Shown: positions 26,852 to 36,241, numbered from the stretch's first letter. The stretch: DNA of 64,000 nucleotides from Pseudomonas atagonensis (GCF_011369485.1 NZ_VXCA01000035.1:2202-66201); one strand, 5' to 3'. Numbers and translations: made by a program. The notes: a model not told the origin generated them from the letters alone.

Positions 26852-28642
26852 ATGCCCACCACCGTTCGCATCGGATGCGCCAGTGCTTTCTGGGGAGATA
26901 CGTCGACGGCTGCCGCGCAGCTGGTGAACGGCGGACGTCTGGATTACCTGGTGTTTGATTATCTGGCCGAAATCACCCTGTCGATCATGGCCGGCGCCCG
27001 CATGAAAGACCCGCAAGCGGGTTATGCCGGTGATTTCATCGATGTCCTGGCACCGCTGCTGCCACAACTGGCCGAGCAGAAAATCCGCGTCATCAGCAAT
27101 GCCGGCGGGGTCAATCCACAGGCTTGCGCCACCGCGCTGCAAGCTGCCTGTGACAAGGCTGGGGTGAATCTTAAAATCGCCGTGTTGCTGGGCGATGACC
27201 TGCAAGCGCAATTCAAACACCTGAAAACCCAGGAAATCCGCGAGATGTTCAGCGGCGCCCCGCTGCCGCCGATGTGCGTCTCGACCAATGCCTACCTCGG
27301 TGCGCCGGGCATCGTCGAAGCCCTGCGTCTGGGCGCCGACATCGTCATCACCGGACGTGTGGTCGACAGCGCCGTGGTCAGCGCCGCGCTGGTGCACGAG
27401 TTCGGCTGGTCGTGGCACGACTACGACAAACTCGCGCAAGCGGCGCTGGCCGGGCACATCATTGAATGTGGCGCGCAATGCACCGGCGGCAACTTCACCG
27501 ACTGGCGCGACGTGCCGGATTACGAACACATCGGTTTTCCCATCGTTGAAGTCAGCGCCGACAGCCAATTCATCGTCAGCAAACCTAAAGGCTCGGGCGG
27601 GCTGGTCACGCCCCTGACCGTTGGCGAGCAGATGCTCTACGAGATCGGTGATCCTCAGGCGTATTTGCTGCCGGACGTGGTCTGCGATTTCAGTCAGGTG
27701 AAACTTCAGCAACAAGGCAAGAACGCGGTGCAGGTTCACGGCGCCAAAGGCTTGCCACCCAGCGATCAATACAAAGTCAGCGCCACCTACCCGGACGGCT
27801 TTCGTTGCACCGCCAGTTGCCTGATCGCCGGCATCGATGCAGTGGACAAGGCGCGCCGCGTCAGTCAGGCGATTCTCGACAAGACCGCAGAGATGTTCAG
27901 CCAGCGCGGTTGGGCACCCTACAGCGAAACCAGCATCGAACTGCTCGGCAGTGAAGCCACATACGGCCCGCACGGCCAGCGGCGCGACAGCCGCGAAGTG
28001 GTGATCAAACTCGCGGTGCGTCACCCCGACAAACAGGCGCTGATCCTGTTCTCCAGAGAAATTGCCCAAGCGGCCACGGGCATGGCGCCGGGGCTGACCG
28101 GCATCGTCGGCGGACGGCCAACGGTGTACCCGGTTATCCGCCTGTTCTCGTTCCTCATTGCCAAGAATGCCTGCCACCTGCAAGTCGACATCGGTGGGGA
28201 ACGCGTGCCCTGCGCCCTGTCCGCGCTGACCGCACTCGACAGTCAGGACTTGCCCATCCCCCATCAACCGCCGAAACCCCAAGGCGCCGCCGACGCCAGT
28301 GTGCCGCTGGTGAAACTGGCGGTGGCGCGCTCCGGTGACAAAGGCAACCACAGCAACATCGGCGTCATGCCGCGCCAACCCGAATACCTGCCATGGATCG
28401 CCGAAGCGCTGACCCCGGCGGTGATCGTCGACTGGATGAGCCATGTCCTCGATCCGATTCATGGTCGCGTCGAGCGCTGGTATCTGCCCGGCACCCACAG
28501 CCTCAACTTTCTATTGGAAAACGCCCTCGGCGGCGGTGGCGTGGCCAGTCTGCGCATCGATCCGCAAGGCAAGGCCTTCGCCCAGCAACTGCTGGACATT
28601 CAGATCCCGGTGCCACAGAGCATCGCCGAACAGCTCGACTAG
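26852..28642 (+). CDS. atuA: Acyclic terpene utilization protein AtuA
   Basis: A 596-residue protein of the AtuA family. The N-terminus MPTTVRIGCASAFWGDTSTA and the segments LDYLVFDYLAEITLSIMAGA and VISNAGGVNPQACATALQAA are characteristic of the family, whose enzymatic role is unsettled. The C-terminal 110 residues (from about 485, SVPLVKLAVARSGDKGNHSN) form a separate AtuA-like ferredoxin-fold unit. The gene heads the atu operon, and loss of atuA in P. aeruginosa affects growth on citronellol and geraniol. The ATG at 26852 is used; an in-frame upstream start at 26798 falls inside an operator palindrome. Confidence 0.93.
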   Translation: MPTTVRIGCASAFWGDTSTAAAQLVNGGRLDYLVFDYLAEITLSIMAGARMKDPQAGYAGDFIDVLAPLLPQLAEQKIRVISNAGGVNPQACATALQAACDKAGVNLKIAVLLGDDLQAQFKHLKTQEIREMFSGAPLPPMCVSTNAYLGAPGIVEALRLGADIVITGRVVDSAVVSAALVHEFGWSWHDYDKLAQAALAGHIIECGAQCTGGNFTDWRDVPDYEHIGFPIVEVSADSQFIVSKPKGSGGLVTPLTVGEQMLYEIGDPQAYLLPDVVCDFSQVKLQQQGKNAVQVHGAKGLPPSDQYKVSATYPDGFRCTASCLIAGIDAVDKARRVSQAILDKTAEMFSQRGWAPYSETSIELLGSEATYGPHGQRRDSREVVIKLAVRHPDKQALILFSREIAQAATGMAPGLTGIVGGRPTVYPVIRLFSFLIAKNACHLQVDIGGERVPCALSALTALDSQDLPIPHQPPKPQGAADASVPLVKLAVARSGDKGNHSNIGVMPRQPEYLPWIAEALTPAVIVDWMSHVLDPIHGRVERWYLPGTHSLNFLLENALGGGGVASLRIDPQGKAFAQQLLDIQIPVPQSIAEQLD

Positions 28643-28654
28643 AGGATTGTTTGC

Positions 28655-29524
28655 ATGGCGTACGCGTCGATTTTCAAAGCCGGTCTGTTCAGCGGCCAGA
28701 CCCTCATCGTTACGGGGGGAGGCAGCGGCATCGGGCGCTGCACCGCCCATGAACTCGCAGCACTCGGCGCCAATGTCGTGCTGGTCGGGCGCAAGCCGGA
28801 AAAGCTGCAAAAGGTGGCCGGCGAGATCGCCGAGGACGGAGGCCGCGCACACTGGAAAGCCTGCGACATCCGCGATGAGGAAGCGGTGAAGCAACGGGTC
28901 AGCGAACTGATCGCTGAGCACGGGCCGATCCACGGACTGGTCAACAATGCCGGCGGCCAGTACCCGTCGCCACTGGCCTCGATCAACCAGAAAGGTTTCG
29001 AAACCGTGCTGCGCACCAATCTGGTCGGCGGTTTCCTGATGGCCCGGGAAGTGTTCAACCAGTCGATGAGCAAACACGGCGGCAGCATCGTCAACATGCT
29101 CGCCGACATGTGGGGCGGCATGCCGGGCATGGGCCACTCGGGCGCCGCGCGTTCGGGCATGGACAATTTCACCAAGACCGCCGCGTTTGAATGGGGTTAC
29201 GCCGGCGTGCGGGTCAACGCCGTCGCGCCGGGCTGGATCGCGTCCAGCGGCATGGACACTTATGAGGGCGCGTTCAAAGCGGTGATCCCGACACTGCGCG
29301 AGCATGTGCCGCTCAAGCGCATCGGCACTGAATCGGAAGTCAGCGCAGCGATTGTCTTTCTGCTCAGCCCGGCTGCCGCGTTCATCAGCGGCAGCACCTT
29401 GCGCATCGACGGCGCAGCCAGCCTCGGCAGTCGCGCCTGGCCGCTGCACAAGGCAACGCACAGCGAATCCTTCAACGGATTTCACCGCGCCTATATGCCG
29501 GATGTCTTGAAGGACAAGGAGTAA
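28655..29524 (+). CDS. atuB: Short-chain dehydrogenase AtuB
   Basis: A 289-residue SDR. The NAD(P) glycine motif is VTGGGSGIG at about residues 20-28, NNAGG follows, and the C-terminal half is typical of peroxisomal 2,4-dienoyl-CoA reductase-type SDRs (VNAVAPGWIASSGMDTYE). The usual SDR YxxxK Tyr is not obvious: where it is expected the sequence reads GHSGAARSGMDNFTKTAAFE. In the atu pathway the role is thought to be oxidation of citronellol/geraniol or their aldehydes. It lies 12 bases after atuA and three bases before atuC, so all are cotranscribed. Confidence 0.88.
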   Translation: MAYASIFKAGLFSGQTLIVTGGGSGIGRCTAHELAALGANVVLVGRKPEKLQKVAGEIAEDGGRAHWKACDIRDEEAVKQRVSELIAEHGPIHGLVNNAGGQYPSPLASINQKGFETVLRTNLVGGFLMAREVFNQSMSKHGGSIVNMLADMWGGMPGMGHSGAARSGMDNFTKTAAFEWGYAGVRVNAVAPGWIASSGMDTYEGAFKAVIPTLREHVPLKRIGTESEVSAAIVFLLSPAAAFISGSTLRIDGAASLGSRAWPLHKATHSESFNGFHRAYMPDVLKDKE

Positions 29525-29527
29525 GCC

Positions 29528-31144
29528 ATGCCGCAAATCCTGTCTCAACTCGACCCCCACAACGATGCCTTTGCGCGCAATCGCTCGGCGATGCTTGCCG
29601 CCATCGAGCAAGTGCAGCAACTCGAACAGAACCTGCTGAACAAAGCCGCCGAAGCCAAAGCGAAGTTCGACAAGCGCGGGCAACTGCTGCCCCGCGAACG
29701 CCTGAATCTGTTGCTCGACCCCGGTGCGCCGTTTCTCGAACTGGCCAGCCTCGCCGGTTACAAACTGCACGATGACAAGGATGGCAGCGCCGCCGGTGGA
29801 GGATTGATTGCCGGCATCGGTTACGTATCCGGCGTGCGCGCCATGGTCGTGGCCAATAACAGTGCGATCAAGGGCGGCACGATTTCGCCCACCGGCCTGA
29901 AAAAATCCCTGCGCCTGCAACAGATCGCCCAAGAGAACAAATTGCCGGTCATCACCCTCGCCGAAAGCGGCGGCGCCAACCTCAACTATGCAGCGGAGAT
30001 TTTCGTCGAAGGCGCACGCAGTTTTGCCAATCAGGCGCGGATGTCGGCGATGGGGTTGCCGCAGATCACCGTGGTGCACGGCTCGGCCACAGCGGGCGGC
30101 GCTTATCAACCGGGATTGTCGGATTACGTGGTGGTGGTGCGCGGCAAGGCCAAACTGTTTCTTGCCGGCCCGCCACTGCTCAAGGCCGCCACCGGTGAAG
30201 TGGCCACCGATGAAGAACTCGGTGGTGCCGAGATGCACGCGCAAGTCGCCGGGACGGCTGAATACCTCGCGGAAAACGATGCCGATGGTGTGCGCCAGGT
30301 GCGCGAAATCCTGCGCATGCTGCCGTGGAACGAGCAACTGCCGTGGCTGCCCAAACCGCAGTTCAAAGAACCGCTCTACCCCATCGATGAACTGCTCGGA
30401 CTGATCCCGGACGATCCGAAAAAACCTTACGACGTGCGCGAAATCATCGCGCGTATTGCCGACGAATCCTGCTTCGTCGAATTCAAGGGCGAGTTCGATC
30501 AGCAGACCGTTTGCGGCCAGTTGAAAATTCAGGGGCGCGCCTGCGGTTTCATCGGCAACAACGGCCCGATCACCCCGAACGGTGCGAGCAAAGCGGCGCA
30601 GTTCATTCAGTTGTGCGATCAAAGCCAGACGCCGCTGCTGTTTTTCCACAACACCACAGGCTTCATGGTCGGCACCGAATCGGAACAGCAGGGCGTGATC
30701 AAACACGGCTCGAAACTGATTCAAGCGGTGGCCAACGCGCGAGTGCCCAAGCTGACGATTGTCGTCGGCGGCTCCTACGGTGCCGGCAACTACGCCATGT
30801 GCGGTCGCGGTCTCGATCCACGTTTCATTTTCGCCTGGCCCAACAGCCGCACCGCCGTGATGGGCGGCGCCCAGGCCGGCAAGGTGTTGCGCATCGTCAC
30901 CGAAGCCAAACAGCTCAAGGACGGCCTGGTGCCCGACCCGAAAATGCTCGACATGCTGGAGCAGGTCACCGCGCAGAAACTCGACAGCCAGTCCACCGCT
31001 CTCTACGGCAGCGCCAACCTGTGGGACGACGGGCTGATCGATCCGCGCGACACCCGCACCCTGCTCGGTTATCTGCTGGACATCTGCCACGAAGCCGACA
31101 TCCGCACGTTGCAACCCAACAGCTTCGGCGTCAGTCGGTTCTGA
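29528..31144 (+). CDS. atuC: Geranyl-CoA carboxylase, beta (carboxyltransferase) subunit AtuC
   Basis: A 538-residue carboxyltransferase subunit of a biotin-dependent acyl-CoA carboxylase. Both crotonase-fold halves are visible: the N-terminal CT half contains ISPTGLKKSLRLQQIAQE and the acyl-CoA-binding HGSATAGGAYQPG. The C-terminal half contains FIGNNGPITPNGASKAAQFI and TIVVGGSYGAGNYAMCGRG. It pairs with AtuF to carboxylate geranyl-CoA. The related leucine enzyme LiuB is the alternative, but AtuA, AtuD and AtuF neighbours favour geranyl-CoA. Confidence 0.93.
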   Translation: MPQILSQLDPHNDAFARNRSAMLAAIEQVQQLEQNLLNKAAEAKAKFDKRGQLLPRERLNLLLDPGAPFLELASLAGYKLHDDKDGSAAGGGLIAGIGYVSGVRAMVVANNSAIKGGTISPTGLKKSLRLQQIAQENKLPVITLAESGGANLNYAAEIFVEGARSFANQARMSAMGLPQITVVHGSATAGGAYQPGLSDYVVVVRGKAKLFLAGPPLLKAATGEVATDEELGGAEMHAQVAGTAEYLAENDADGVRQVREILRMLPWNEQLPWLPKPQFKEPLYPIDELLGLIPDDPKKPYDVREIIARIADESCFVEFKGEFDQQTVCGQLKIQGRACGFIGNNGPITPNGASKAAQFIQLCDQSQTPLLFFHNTTGFMVGTESEQQGVIKHGSKLIQAVANARVPKLTIVVGGSYGAGNYAMCGRGLDPRFIFAWPNSRTAVMGGAQAGKVLRIVTEAKQLKDGLVPDPKMLDMLEQVTAQKLDSQSTALYGSANLWDDGLIDPRDTRTLLGYLLDICHEADIRTLQPNSFGVSRF

Positions 31145-31173
31145 TCGCCACGGATTAAAGGAGAACAATAAAA

Positions 31174-32331
31174 ATGATCTTCACCCCGGAACACGAAGCA
31201 CTGCGCCGCACCGTCCGCCAATTCGTCGAGCACGAGATCAATCCGCACGTCGATGAGTGGGAGAAGGCCGGGCGCTTTCCGATTCACGAGATTTTCCGCA
31301 AGGCCGGTGAACTGGGTTTGCTGGGGATTTCCAAGCCGGAAAAATTCGGCGGCATGGGCCTTGATTACAGCTACTCGATCGTCGCCGCCGAAGAGTTCGG
31401 CACTATTCATTGTGGCGGGATTCCGATGTCAATCGGCGTGCAGACCGACATGTGCACGCCCGCCCTCGCCCGCTTCGGCTCGGATGAATTACGCGAAGAG
31501 TTCCTCCGTCCGGCAATCACCGGCGAGCAGGTCGGCTGCATCGGCGTTTCCGAAGTCGGTGCCGGCTCCGACGTCGCCGGGCTGAAGACCACCGCGCGCA
31601 AGGACGGCGACGACTACGTGATCAACGGCAGCAAAATGTGGATCACCAACTCGCCGAGTGCCGACTTTATCTGTCTGCTGGCCAACACCTCGGACGACAA
31701 ACCGCACATCAACAAGTCGCTGATCATGGTGCCGATGAACACGCCGGGGATCAGTTTGAGTTCACATCTGGACAAGCTCGGCATGCGCAGTTCGGAAACC
31801 GCTCAGGTGTTTTTCGACAACGTGCGCGTGCCGCAGCGCAATCGCATCGGCCACGAAGGCGCCGGTTTCATGATGCAGATGCTGCAGTTCCAGGAGGAAC
31901 GCCTGTTCGGCGCGGCCAACATGATCAAAGGCCTGGAGTACTGCATCGACAGCACCATCGAGTACTGCAAAGAGCGCAAGACCTTCGGCAACGCGCTGAT
32001 CGACAACCAGGTCATTCACTTCCGTCTCGCTGAATTGCAGACCGAAATCGAATGCCTGCGCGCATTGGTCTATCAAGCCACCGAACAGTATGTGAAAGGT
32101 CAGGACGTCACGCGTCTGGCCTCGATGGCCAAGCTCAAGGCCGGGCGCCTTGGCCGTGAAGTCAGCGACAGTTGCCTGCAATATTGGGGAGGCATGGGCT
32201 TCATGTGGGACAACCCGGTGGCCCGCGCCTATCGCGATGTGCGGCTGGTGTCGATTGGCGGCGGCGCCGACGAAATCATGCTGGGAATCATCTGCAAACT
32301 GATGGGCATCCTGCCGGGGAAAAGGAAATGA
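31174..32331 (+). CDS. atuD: Acyl-CoA dehydrogenase AtuD (citronellyl-CoA dehydrogenase)
   Basis: A 385-residue FAD acyl-CoA dehydrogenase. Family motifs seen are CIGVSEVGAGSDVAGLKTTA (flavin contact), KMWITNSPSADF and the C-terminal CLQYWGGMGFMWDNPVAR. The catalytic Glu lies probably in the GGGADEIMLGIICKLMG region. A strong AAAGGAG site precedes the ATG. Its job in the pathway is oxidation of citronellyl-CoA to cis-geranyl-CoA. Its stop overlaps the atuE start (ATGA), so the two are coupled. Confidence 0.92.
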   Translation: MIFTPEHEALRRTVRQFVEHEINPHVDEWEKAGRFPIHEIFRKAGELGLLGISKPEKFGGMGLDYSYSIVAAEEFGTIHCGGIPMSIGVQTDMCTPALARFGSDELREEFLRPAITGEQVGCIGVSEVGAGSDVAGLKTTARKDGDDYVINGSKMWITNSPSADFICLLANTSDDKPHINKSLIMVPMNTPGISLSSHLDKLGMRSSETAQVFFDNVRVPQRNRIGHEGAGFMMQMLQFQEERLFGAANMIKGLEYCIDSTIEYCKERKTFGNALIDNQVIHFRLAELQTEIECLRALVYQATEQYVKGQDVTRLASMAKLKAGRLGREVSDSCLQYWGGMGFMWDNPVARAYRDVRLVSIGGGADEIMLGIICKLMGILPGKRK

Positions 32332-33125
32332 GCCACCTGCCGGATTGCCAGACGCTGCTGCTGGAACTGCACGGCGGCGTGTTGCACGTGACCCTCAACC
32401 GCCCGGAAAGCCGTAATGCAATGAGCCTGCAAATGGTCACGGAACTGCGCGCGGTGCTAGCGGCGGCTCGCGATGACCGCGCGATTCGCGCCCTGGTGTT
32501 CAGCGGTGCTGGCGGGCATTTCTGTGCCGGCGGGGACATCAAGGACATGGCCAGCGCACGCGCTCAGGGTGCCGACGCGTATCGCGATCTGAACCGTGCA
32601 TTCGGCGCCTTGCTGGAAGAAGCGCAACACTCACCGCAAGTAGTGATCAGCGTGCTGCAGGGTGCGGTGCTGGGCGGCGGCTTCGGTCTGGCCTGCGTCA
32701 GCGACATCGCGATGGCCGACCATCAGGCGCAATTCGGCCTGCCCGAAACCAGCCTTGGCCTGTTGCCGGCGCAGATCGCACCGTTTGTGGTGCAGCGCAT
32801 CGGCCTGACTGAAGCCCGGCGGCTGGCATTGACGGCGGCGCGTTTCGATGGTCATCAAGCGCGACGGCTGGGGCTGGTGCACTTTGTCGAACAGGACGCG
32901 CAAGCATTGGCCGAGCGCCTGGACGAAGTCCTGCAACATGTTTTGTGTTGCGCCCCCGAAGCAAATGCCCTGACCAAGAAGTTGCTGCTGGCCAGTGCCG
33001 GACAGCCGTCGGGTGCGTTGCTGGATGAGGCGGCGCAATGGTTCAGCGAAGCGGTGACTGGCGAAGAAGGCATCGAAGGCACCCTGGCTTTCGTGCAAAA
33101 ACGTAAACCGGGTTGGGCCACTTGA
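32328..33125 (+). CDS. atuE: Isohexenylglutaconyl-CoA hydratase AtuE
   Basis: A 265-residue crotonase-fold hydratase. The oxyanion-hole segments are FSGAGGHFCAGGDIKDMASA and GAVLGGGFGLACVSDIAMAD. The start ATG at 32328 overlaps the atuD stop by four bases and follows AAAAGGAA. The pathway role is hydration of isohexenylglutaconyl-CoA, inferred from order between atuD and atuF. A REPIN lies between this gene and atuF, so the operon is broken by a hairpin-forming element here. Confidence 0.9.
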   Translation: MSHLPDCQTLLLELHGGVLHVTLNRPESRNAMSLQMVTELRAVLAAARDDRAIRALVFSGAGGHFCAGGDIKDMASARAQGADAYRDLNRAFGALLEEAQHSPQVVISVLQGAVLGGGFGLACVSDIAMADHQAQFGLPETSLGLLPAQIAPFVVQRIGLTEARRLALTAARFDGHQARRLGLVHFVEQDAQALAERLDEVLQHVLCCAPEANALTKKLLLASAGQPSGALLDEAAQWFSEAVTGEEGIEGTLAFVQKRKPGWAT

Positions 33126-33127
33126 AT

Positions 33128-33207
33128 GCTTCGCGAGCAAGCTCGCTCCCACAATGGTTCTGAGTTGTTCACCAGACCTGTGGGAGCGGGCTTGCTCGCG
33201 AAGAGGC
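33128..33207. repeat. REPIN between atuE and atuF
   Basis: Left arm 33128-33153 (GCTTCGCGAGCAAGCTCGCTC...) and inverted right arm 33180-33207 share TTCGCGAGCAAG and CTCCCACA ends. The insertion sits inside the atu operon in the 118-bp atuE-atuF gap and could affect mRNA stability or transcription into atuF. Confidence 0.88.
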
Positions 33208-33243
33208 CAGCACATTCACCGTCAACACTTCAGGAAGATCACC

Positions 33244-35205
33244 ATGCCCGCCATCCACAAAATCCTGATCGCCAACCGCGGTGAAATCGCCTGCCGCATC
33301 CAGCGCACTGCGCAGGCCCTCGGCTACCGCACGGTCGCGGTATTCAGCGACGCCGATGCCGACGCGCCGCACGTGCAAATGGCCGATCAAGCCGTGCGGA
33401 TCGGCCCGGCACCGGTGCAACAGTCTTATCTGAACATCCCGGCGATCCTCGATGCCGCACACCGCAGCGGGGCCGATGCGGTTCATCCCGGCTACGGTTT
33501 TCTCTCGGAAAACGCCGAATTTGCCCGCGTCTGCGAACAGGCCGGCCTGACCTTCGTCGGCCCGAGTGTCGAGGCCATCGAGTTGATGGGCAGCAAGCGC
33601 CTGTCGAAAATCGCCATGCTCGACGCGGGCGTGCCGTGCATCGCCGGTTATCAAGGATCCGCACAGGACGACGCGACCCTGCTGCGCGAGGCCGAACGCA
33701 TCGGCTATCCGCTGATGATCAAGGCCAGCGCCGGTGGCGGCGGTCGTGGCATGCGTCTGGTGCACAGCGCGTCTGAACTGCCGGCACAACTGCGCACCGC
33801 ACGCTCGGAAGCGCTCAATGGTTTTGGCAATGACGAACTGATCCTCGAACAGGCCTTGATCGAACCGCGACACGTAGAAATTCAATTGTTCGGAGATCAA
33901 CACGGTCACTTGATCTACCTCGGCGAACGCGATTGCTCGGTGCAGCGCCGCCACCAGAAAGTCATCGAAGAGGCGCCCTGCCCGGTGATGACCACCGAAC
34001 TGCGTCAGGCCATGGGTGAGGCGGCGCTCAAGGCCGGGCGCGCAGTCAATTACGTCGGTGCCGGCACCGTAGAGTTTTTGCTGGATGCGCGCGGGGTTTT
34101 CTACTTTCTGGAGATGAATACGCGCCTGCAAGTCGAGCACCCGGTGACTGAACTGATCACTGGGTTGGATCTGGTCGCCTGGCAATTACAGATTGCCGAA
34201 GGTCAACCGCTGCCGTTGACCCAGGATCAGGTTCAGCTCAATGGCCATGCGATGGAAGTGCGGCTCTATGCCGAAGATCCGGCGCAAGACTTTCTGCCGC
34301 AAACCGGTCGCATCCAGGCATGGGAGCCGGCGAAGCAACACGGCGCACGCATTGATCACGGCTTGCGCGAAGGCCAGTCGATCAGCCCGTTCTACGACCC
34401 GATGCTCGGCAAACTGATCGCCCACGGTGCGACGCGTGAAGAAGCCCGACGCAAACTGTTGCGAGCCGTGCAGGACACCGTGCTGCTCGGCGTGCACAGC
34501 AATCAGCGTCTGTTGGCGCAACTGCTGCAGCATCCGCAGTTCATCGAGGGTAAATTCAGCACAGCGTTTATCGCCGGGCATTTCAGCGATCACCCTTGCC
34601 TGCGCCCTCACTCGCCAAGTGCCGAGGAACTGGCGGTTGCCACCCTGTTGTTTTATCAGCGCAGCACGCAGGTGCATCGCGCGCCGCTGTCAGGGTGGCG
34701 CAACAACGCCGGCGTCCCTCTGCACTATCGCCTCGGTCTGGACGAACAGAACTGGAACACGCAACTGATTGCCGGGGCACAGGGCCGCTTTCAGGTGCAA
34801 ACGGCGGATCGCACACTTGAGCTGAACGTCATCGACTGCACGCCCCGCGCGATAACCGTGGAGATCGATGGCGTGCGCCAACGCCGCGCCTATCGCCTTG
34901 AGGCCGAGCATATCTGGCTGTTCACCCAGCCCGGCAATCTGCGCCTGGAGGATCGAACTCACGCTGTGATCGACAGTCAGACCACGGTCAGTTCCGGCAC
35001 CTTGAAGGCACCGATGGATGGCGCCATCGTCGACGTGCTGGTCAGCGAAGGCAGCCCGGTCAGCAAGGGCCAACTGCTGGTGGTGCTGGAGGCAATGAAA
35101 ATGGAGCACCCGCTCAAGGCCGGCATCGACGGCGTGCTCAAGCGGGTGCAGGTCAAGGTTGGCGATCAGGTAAAAAATCGTCAGGTTCTGTTGCAGGTCG
35201 AGTAG
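33244..35205 (+). CDS. atuF: Geranyl-CoA carboxylase, alpha (biotin) subunit AtuF
   Basis: A 653-residue biotin-carboxylase/biotin-carrier subunit. Residues 1-450 form the ATP-grasp carboxylase, with ASAGGGGRGMRLV, GERDCSVQRRHQKVIEEAP and EMNTRLQVEHPVTELITGLD. The biotin-carrier domain is at the C-terminus, with biotinylated K619 in LEAMKMEHPL. The intervening BT domain links to the beta subunit. The ATG at 33244 begins MPAIHKILIANRGEIACRIQ. An in-frame upstream extension is only REPIN sequence. It pairs with AtuC. Confidence 0.93.
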   Translation: MPAIHKILIANRGEIACRIQRTAQALGYRTVAVFSDADADAPHVQMADQAVRIGPAPVQQSYLNIPAILDAAHRSGADAVHPGYGFLSENAEFARVCEQAGLTFVGPSVEAIELMGSKRLSKIAMLDAGVPCIAGYQGSAQDDATLLREAERIGYPLMIKASAGGGGRGMRLVHSASELPAQLRTARSEALNGFGNDELILEQALIEPRHVEIQLFGDQHGHLIYLGERDCSVQRRHQKVIEEAPCPVMTTELRQAMGEAALKAGRAVNYVGAGTVEFLLDARGVFYFLEMNTRLQVEHPVTELITGLDLVAWQLQIAEGQPLPLTQDQVQLNGHAMEVRLYAEDPAQDFLPQTGRIQAWEPAKQHGARIDHGLREGQSISPFYDPMLGKLIAHGATREEARRKLLRAVQDTVLLGVHSNQRLLAQLLQHPQFIEGKFSTAFIAGHFSDHPCLRPHSPSAEELAVATLLFYQRSTQVHRAPLSGWRNNAGVPLHYRLGLDEQNWNTQLIAGAQGRFQVQTADRTLELNVIDCTPRAITVEIDGVRQRRAYRLEAEHIWLFTQPGNLRLEDRTHAVIDSQTTVSSGTLKAPMDGAIVDVLVSEGSPVSKGQLLVVLEAMKMEHPLKAGIDGVLKRVQVKVGDQVKNRQVLLQVE

Positions 35206-35275
35206 TCAGCCGCGCGCAAACGCAGGGTTTGACTACGCTCTGAATATTCAGGACGCGGAAATCAGGAACCCTGCG

Positions 35276-35818
35276 ATGCCACACTGGCTGGTCATTGATC
35301 TGGAAGCCACCACCGATGAGGGTGGCTGGCCGGTTACAGAGATGGAAATTATCGAGATCGGCGCCACGCTGGTCGATCGTGCCGGTCGCGAGCAGGATCA
35401 CTTTCAACGCTTCGTCAAACCGACGCGGCGCCCTTTGCTCACGCCGTTCTGTCGCGAACTGACGCACATCACCCAGGCCAATATCGACACGGCCCAACCG
35501 CTGAGTGAAGTGTGGCCGGCGTTCGAACGCTGGCTCGGCCAGCATCAGACACGCCTTGAAGGCTGGGCCAGTTGGGGCGACTACGACCGCAAGCAGTTAT
35601 TGCAGGAATGGCAACGCCTGCAACTCGACAGTGCGTTGAGCCGCGTGCCGCACATGAACCTCAAACAACGCTTCGCCAAGGCGCGACGGCTGGAGCGGCC
35701 ACTGGGTCTCAATGGCGCGTTGCAACTGGCCGGCATGCAGTTCAGCGGTCAGCAACACCGGGCGCTGGAAGATGCGCGCAATACCGCACGATTACTGCCG
35801 CTGGTGTTGCCACTCTAG
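35276..35818 (+). CDS. 3'-5' exonuclease, DnaQ/ERI1-like
   Basis: A 180-residue DEDD-type exonuclease. The first acidic pair is in WLVIDLEATTDEGG (residues about 5-12) and the second motif is WGDYDRKQL (about 100). The third is HRALEDARNTARL near 161, with the His and Asp spacing of the DEDDh class. The mid-region HMNLKQRFAKARR resembles ERI1/KapD-type exonucleases. The start at 35276 is the first Met of the domain. The atu operon has ended: this gene is not atuG. Confidence 0.88.
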   Translation: MPHWLVIDLEATTDEGGWPVTEMEIIEIGATLVDRAGREQDHFQRFVKPTRRPLLTPFCRELTHITQANIDTAQPLSEVWPAFERWLGQHQTRLEGWASWGDYDRKQLLQEWQRLQLDSALSRVPHMNLKQRFAKARRLERPLGLNGALQLAGMQFSGQQHRALEDARNTARLLPLVLPL

Positions 35819-35933
35819 AGTCAGACCGAGAACTCGCCGGACAGCCTCCCGGACAGGTGACGGCGTCAGGCACCTTGTGCATACTGGCCGGCCCTTTTTA
35901 ACCCTTTTAAGCCCTTTTCGAGAGGAATCGCCC

Positions 35934-36218
35934 ATGTTTAAAGTCAACGAGTACTTCGACGGCACCGTCAAGTCGATCGCCTTTGGCACTGCTGAAGGTC
36001 CAGCGACCATCGGCGTCATGGCCCCGGGCGAATACGAATTCGGCACCAGCCAGCGTGAAATCATGCACGTGGTTTCCGGCGCACTGACCGTCAAACTGCC
36101 TGACAGCAGCGACTGGGAAACCTTCGCCGCCGGCAGCCAGTTCAACGTACCGGCCAACAGCAAGTTTCAGCTGAAAGTCGTGGTCGACACCGCCTACCTG
36201 TGCGAATACCGCGGCTGA
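35934..36218 (+). CDS. ppnP: Pyrimidine/purine nucleoside phosphorylase PpnP
   Basis: A 94-residue cupin of the YaiE/DUF1255 family that phosphorolyses several nucleosides. Family features are VNEYFDGTVKSIAF at the start, GVMAPGEYEFGTSQREIMHV in the middle and WETFAAGSQFNVPANSKFQL. The ATG at 35934 follows GAGAGGAAT. The gene ends at a terminator (36242-36275) and appears monocistronic. Confidence 0.93.
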   Translation: MFKVNEYFDGTVKSIAFGTAEGPATIGVMAPGEYEFGTSQREIMHVVSGALTVKLPDSSDWETFAAGSQFNVPANSKFQLKVVVDTAYLCEYRG

Positions 36219-36241
36219 ATCCCCGGTTTCCTGCGGTCATA

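Noticed and set aside
26783..31168. Long minus-strand frames (571 and 885 codons) opposite the atu genes
   Set aside because: They are shadows of atuA-atuC, which have clear motifs and tight operon spacing.
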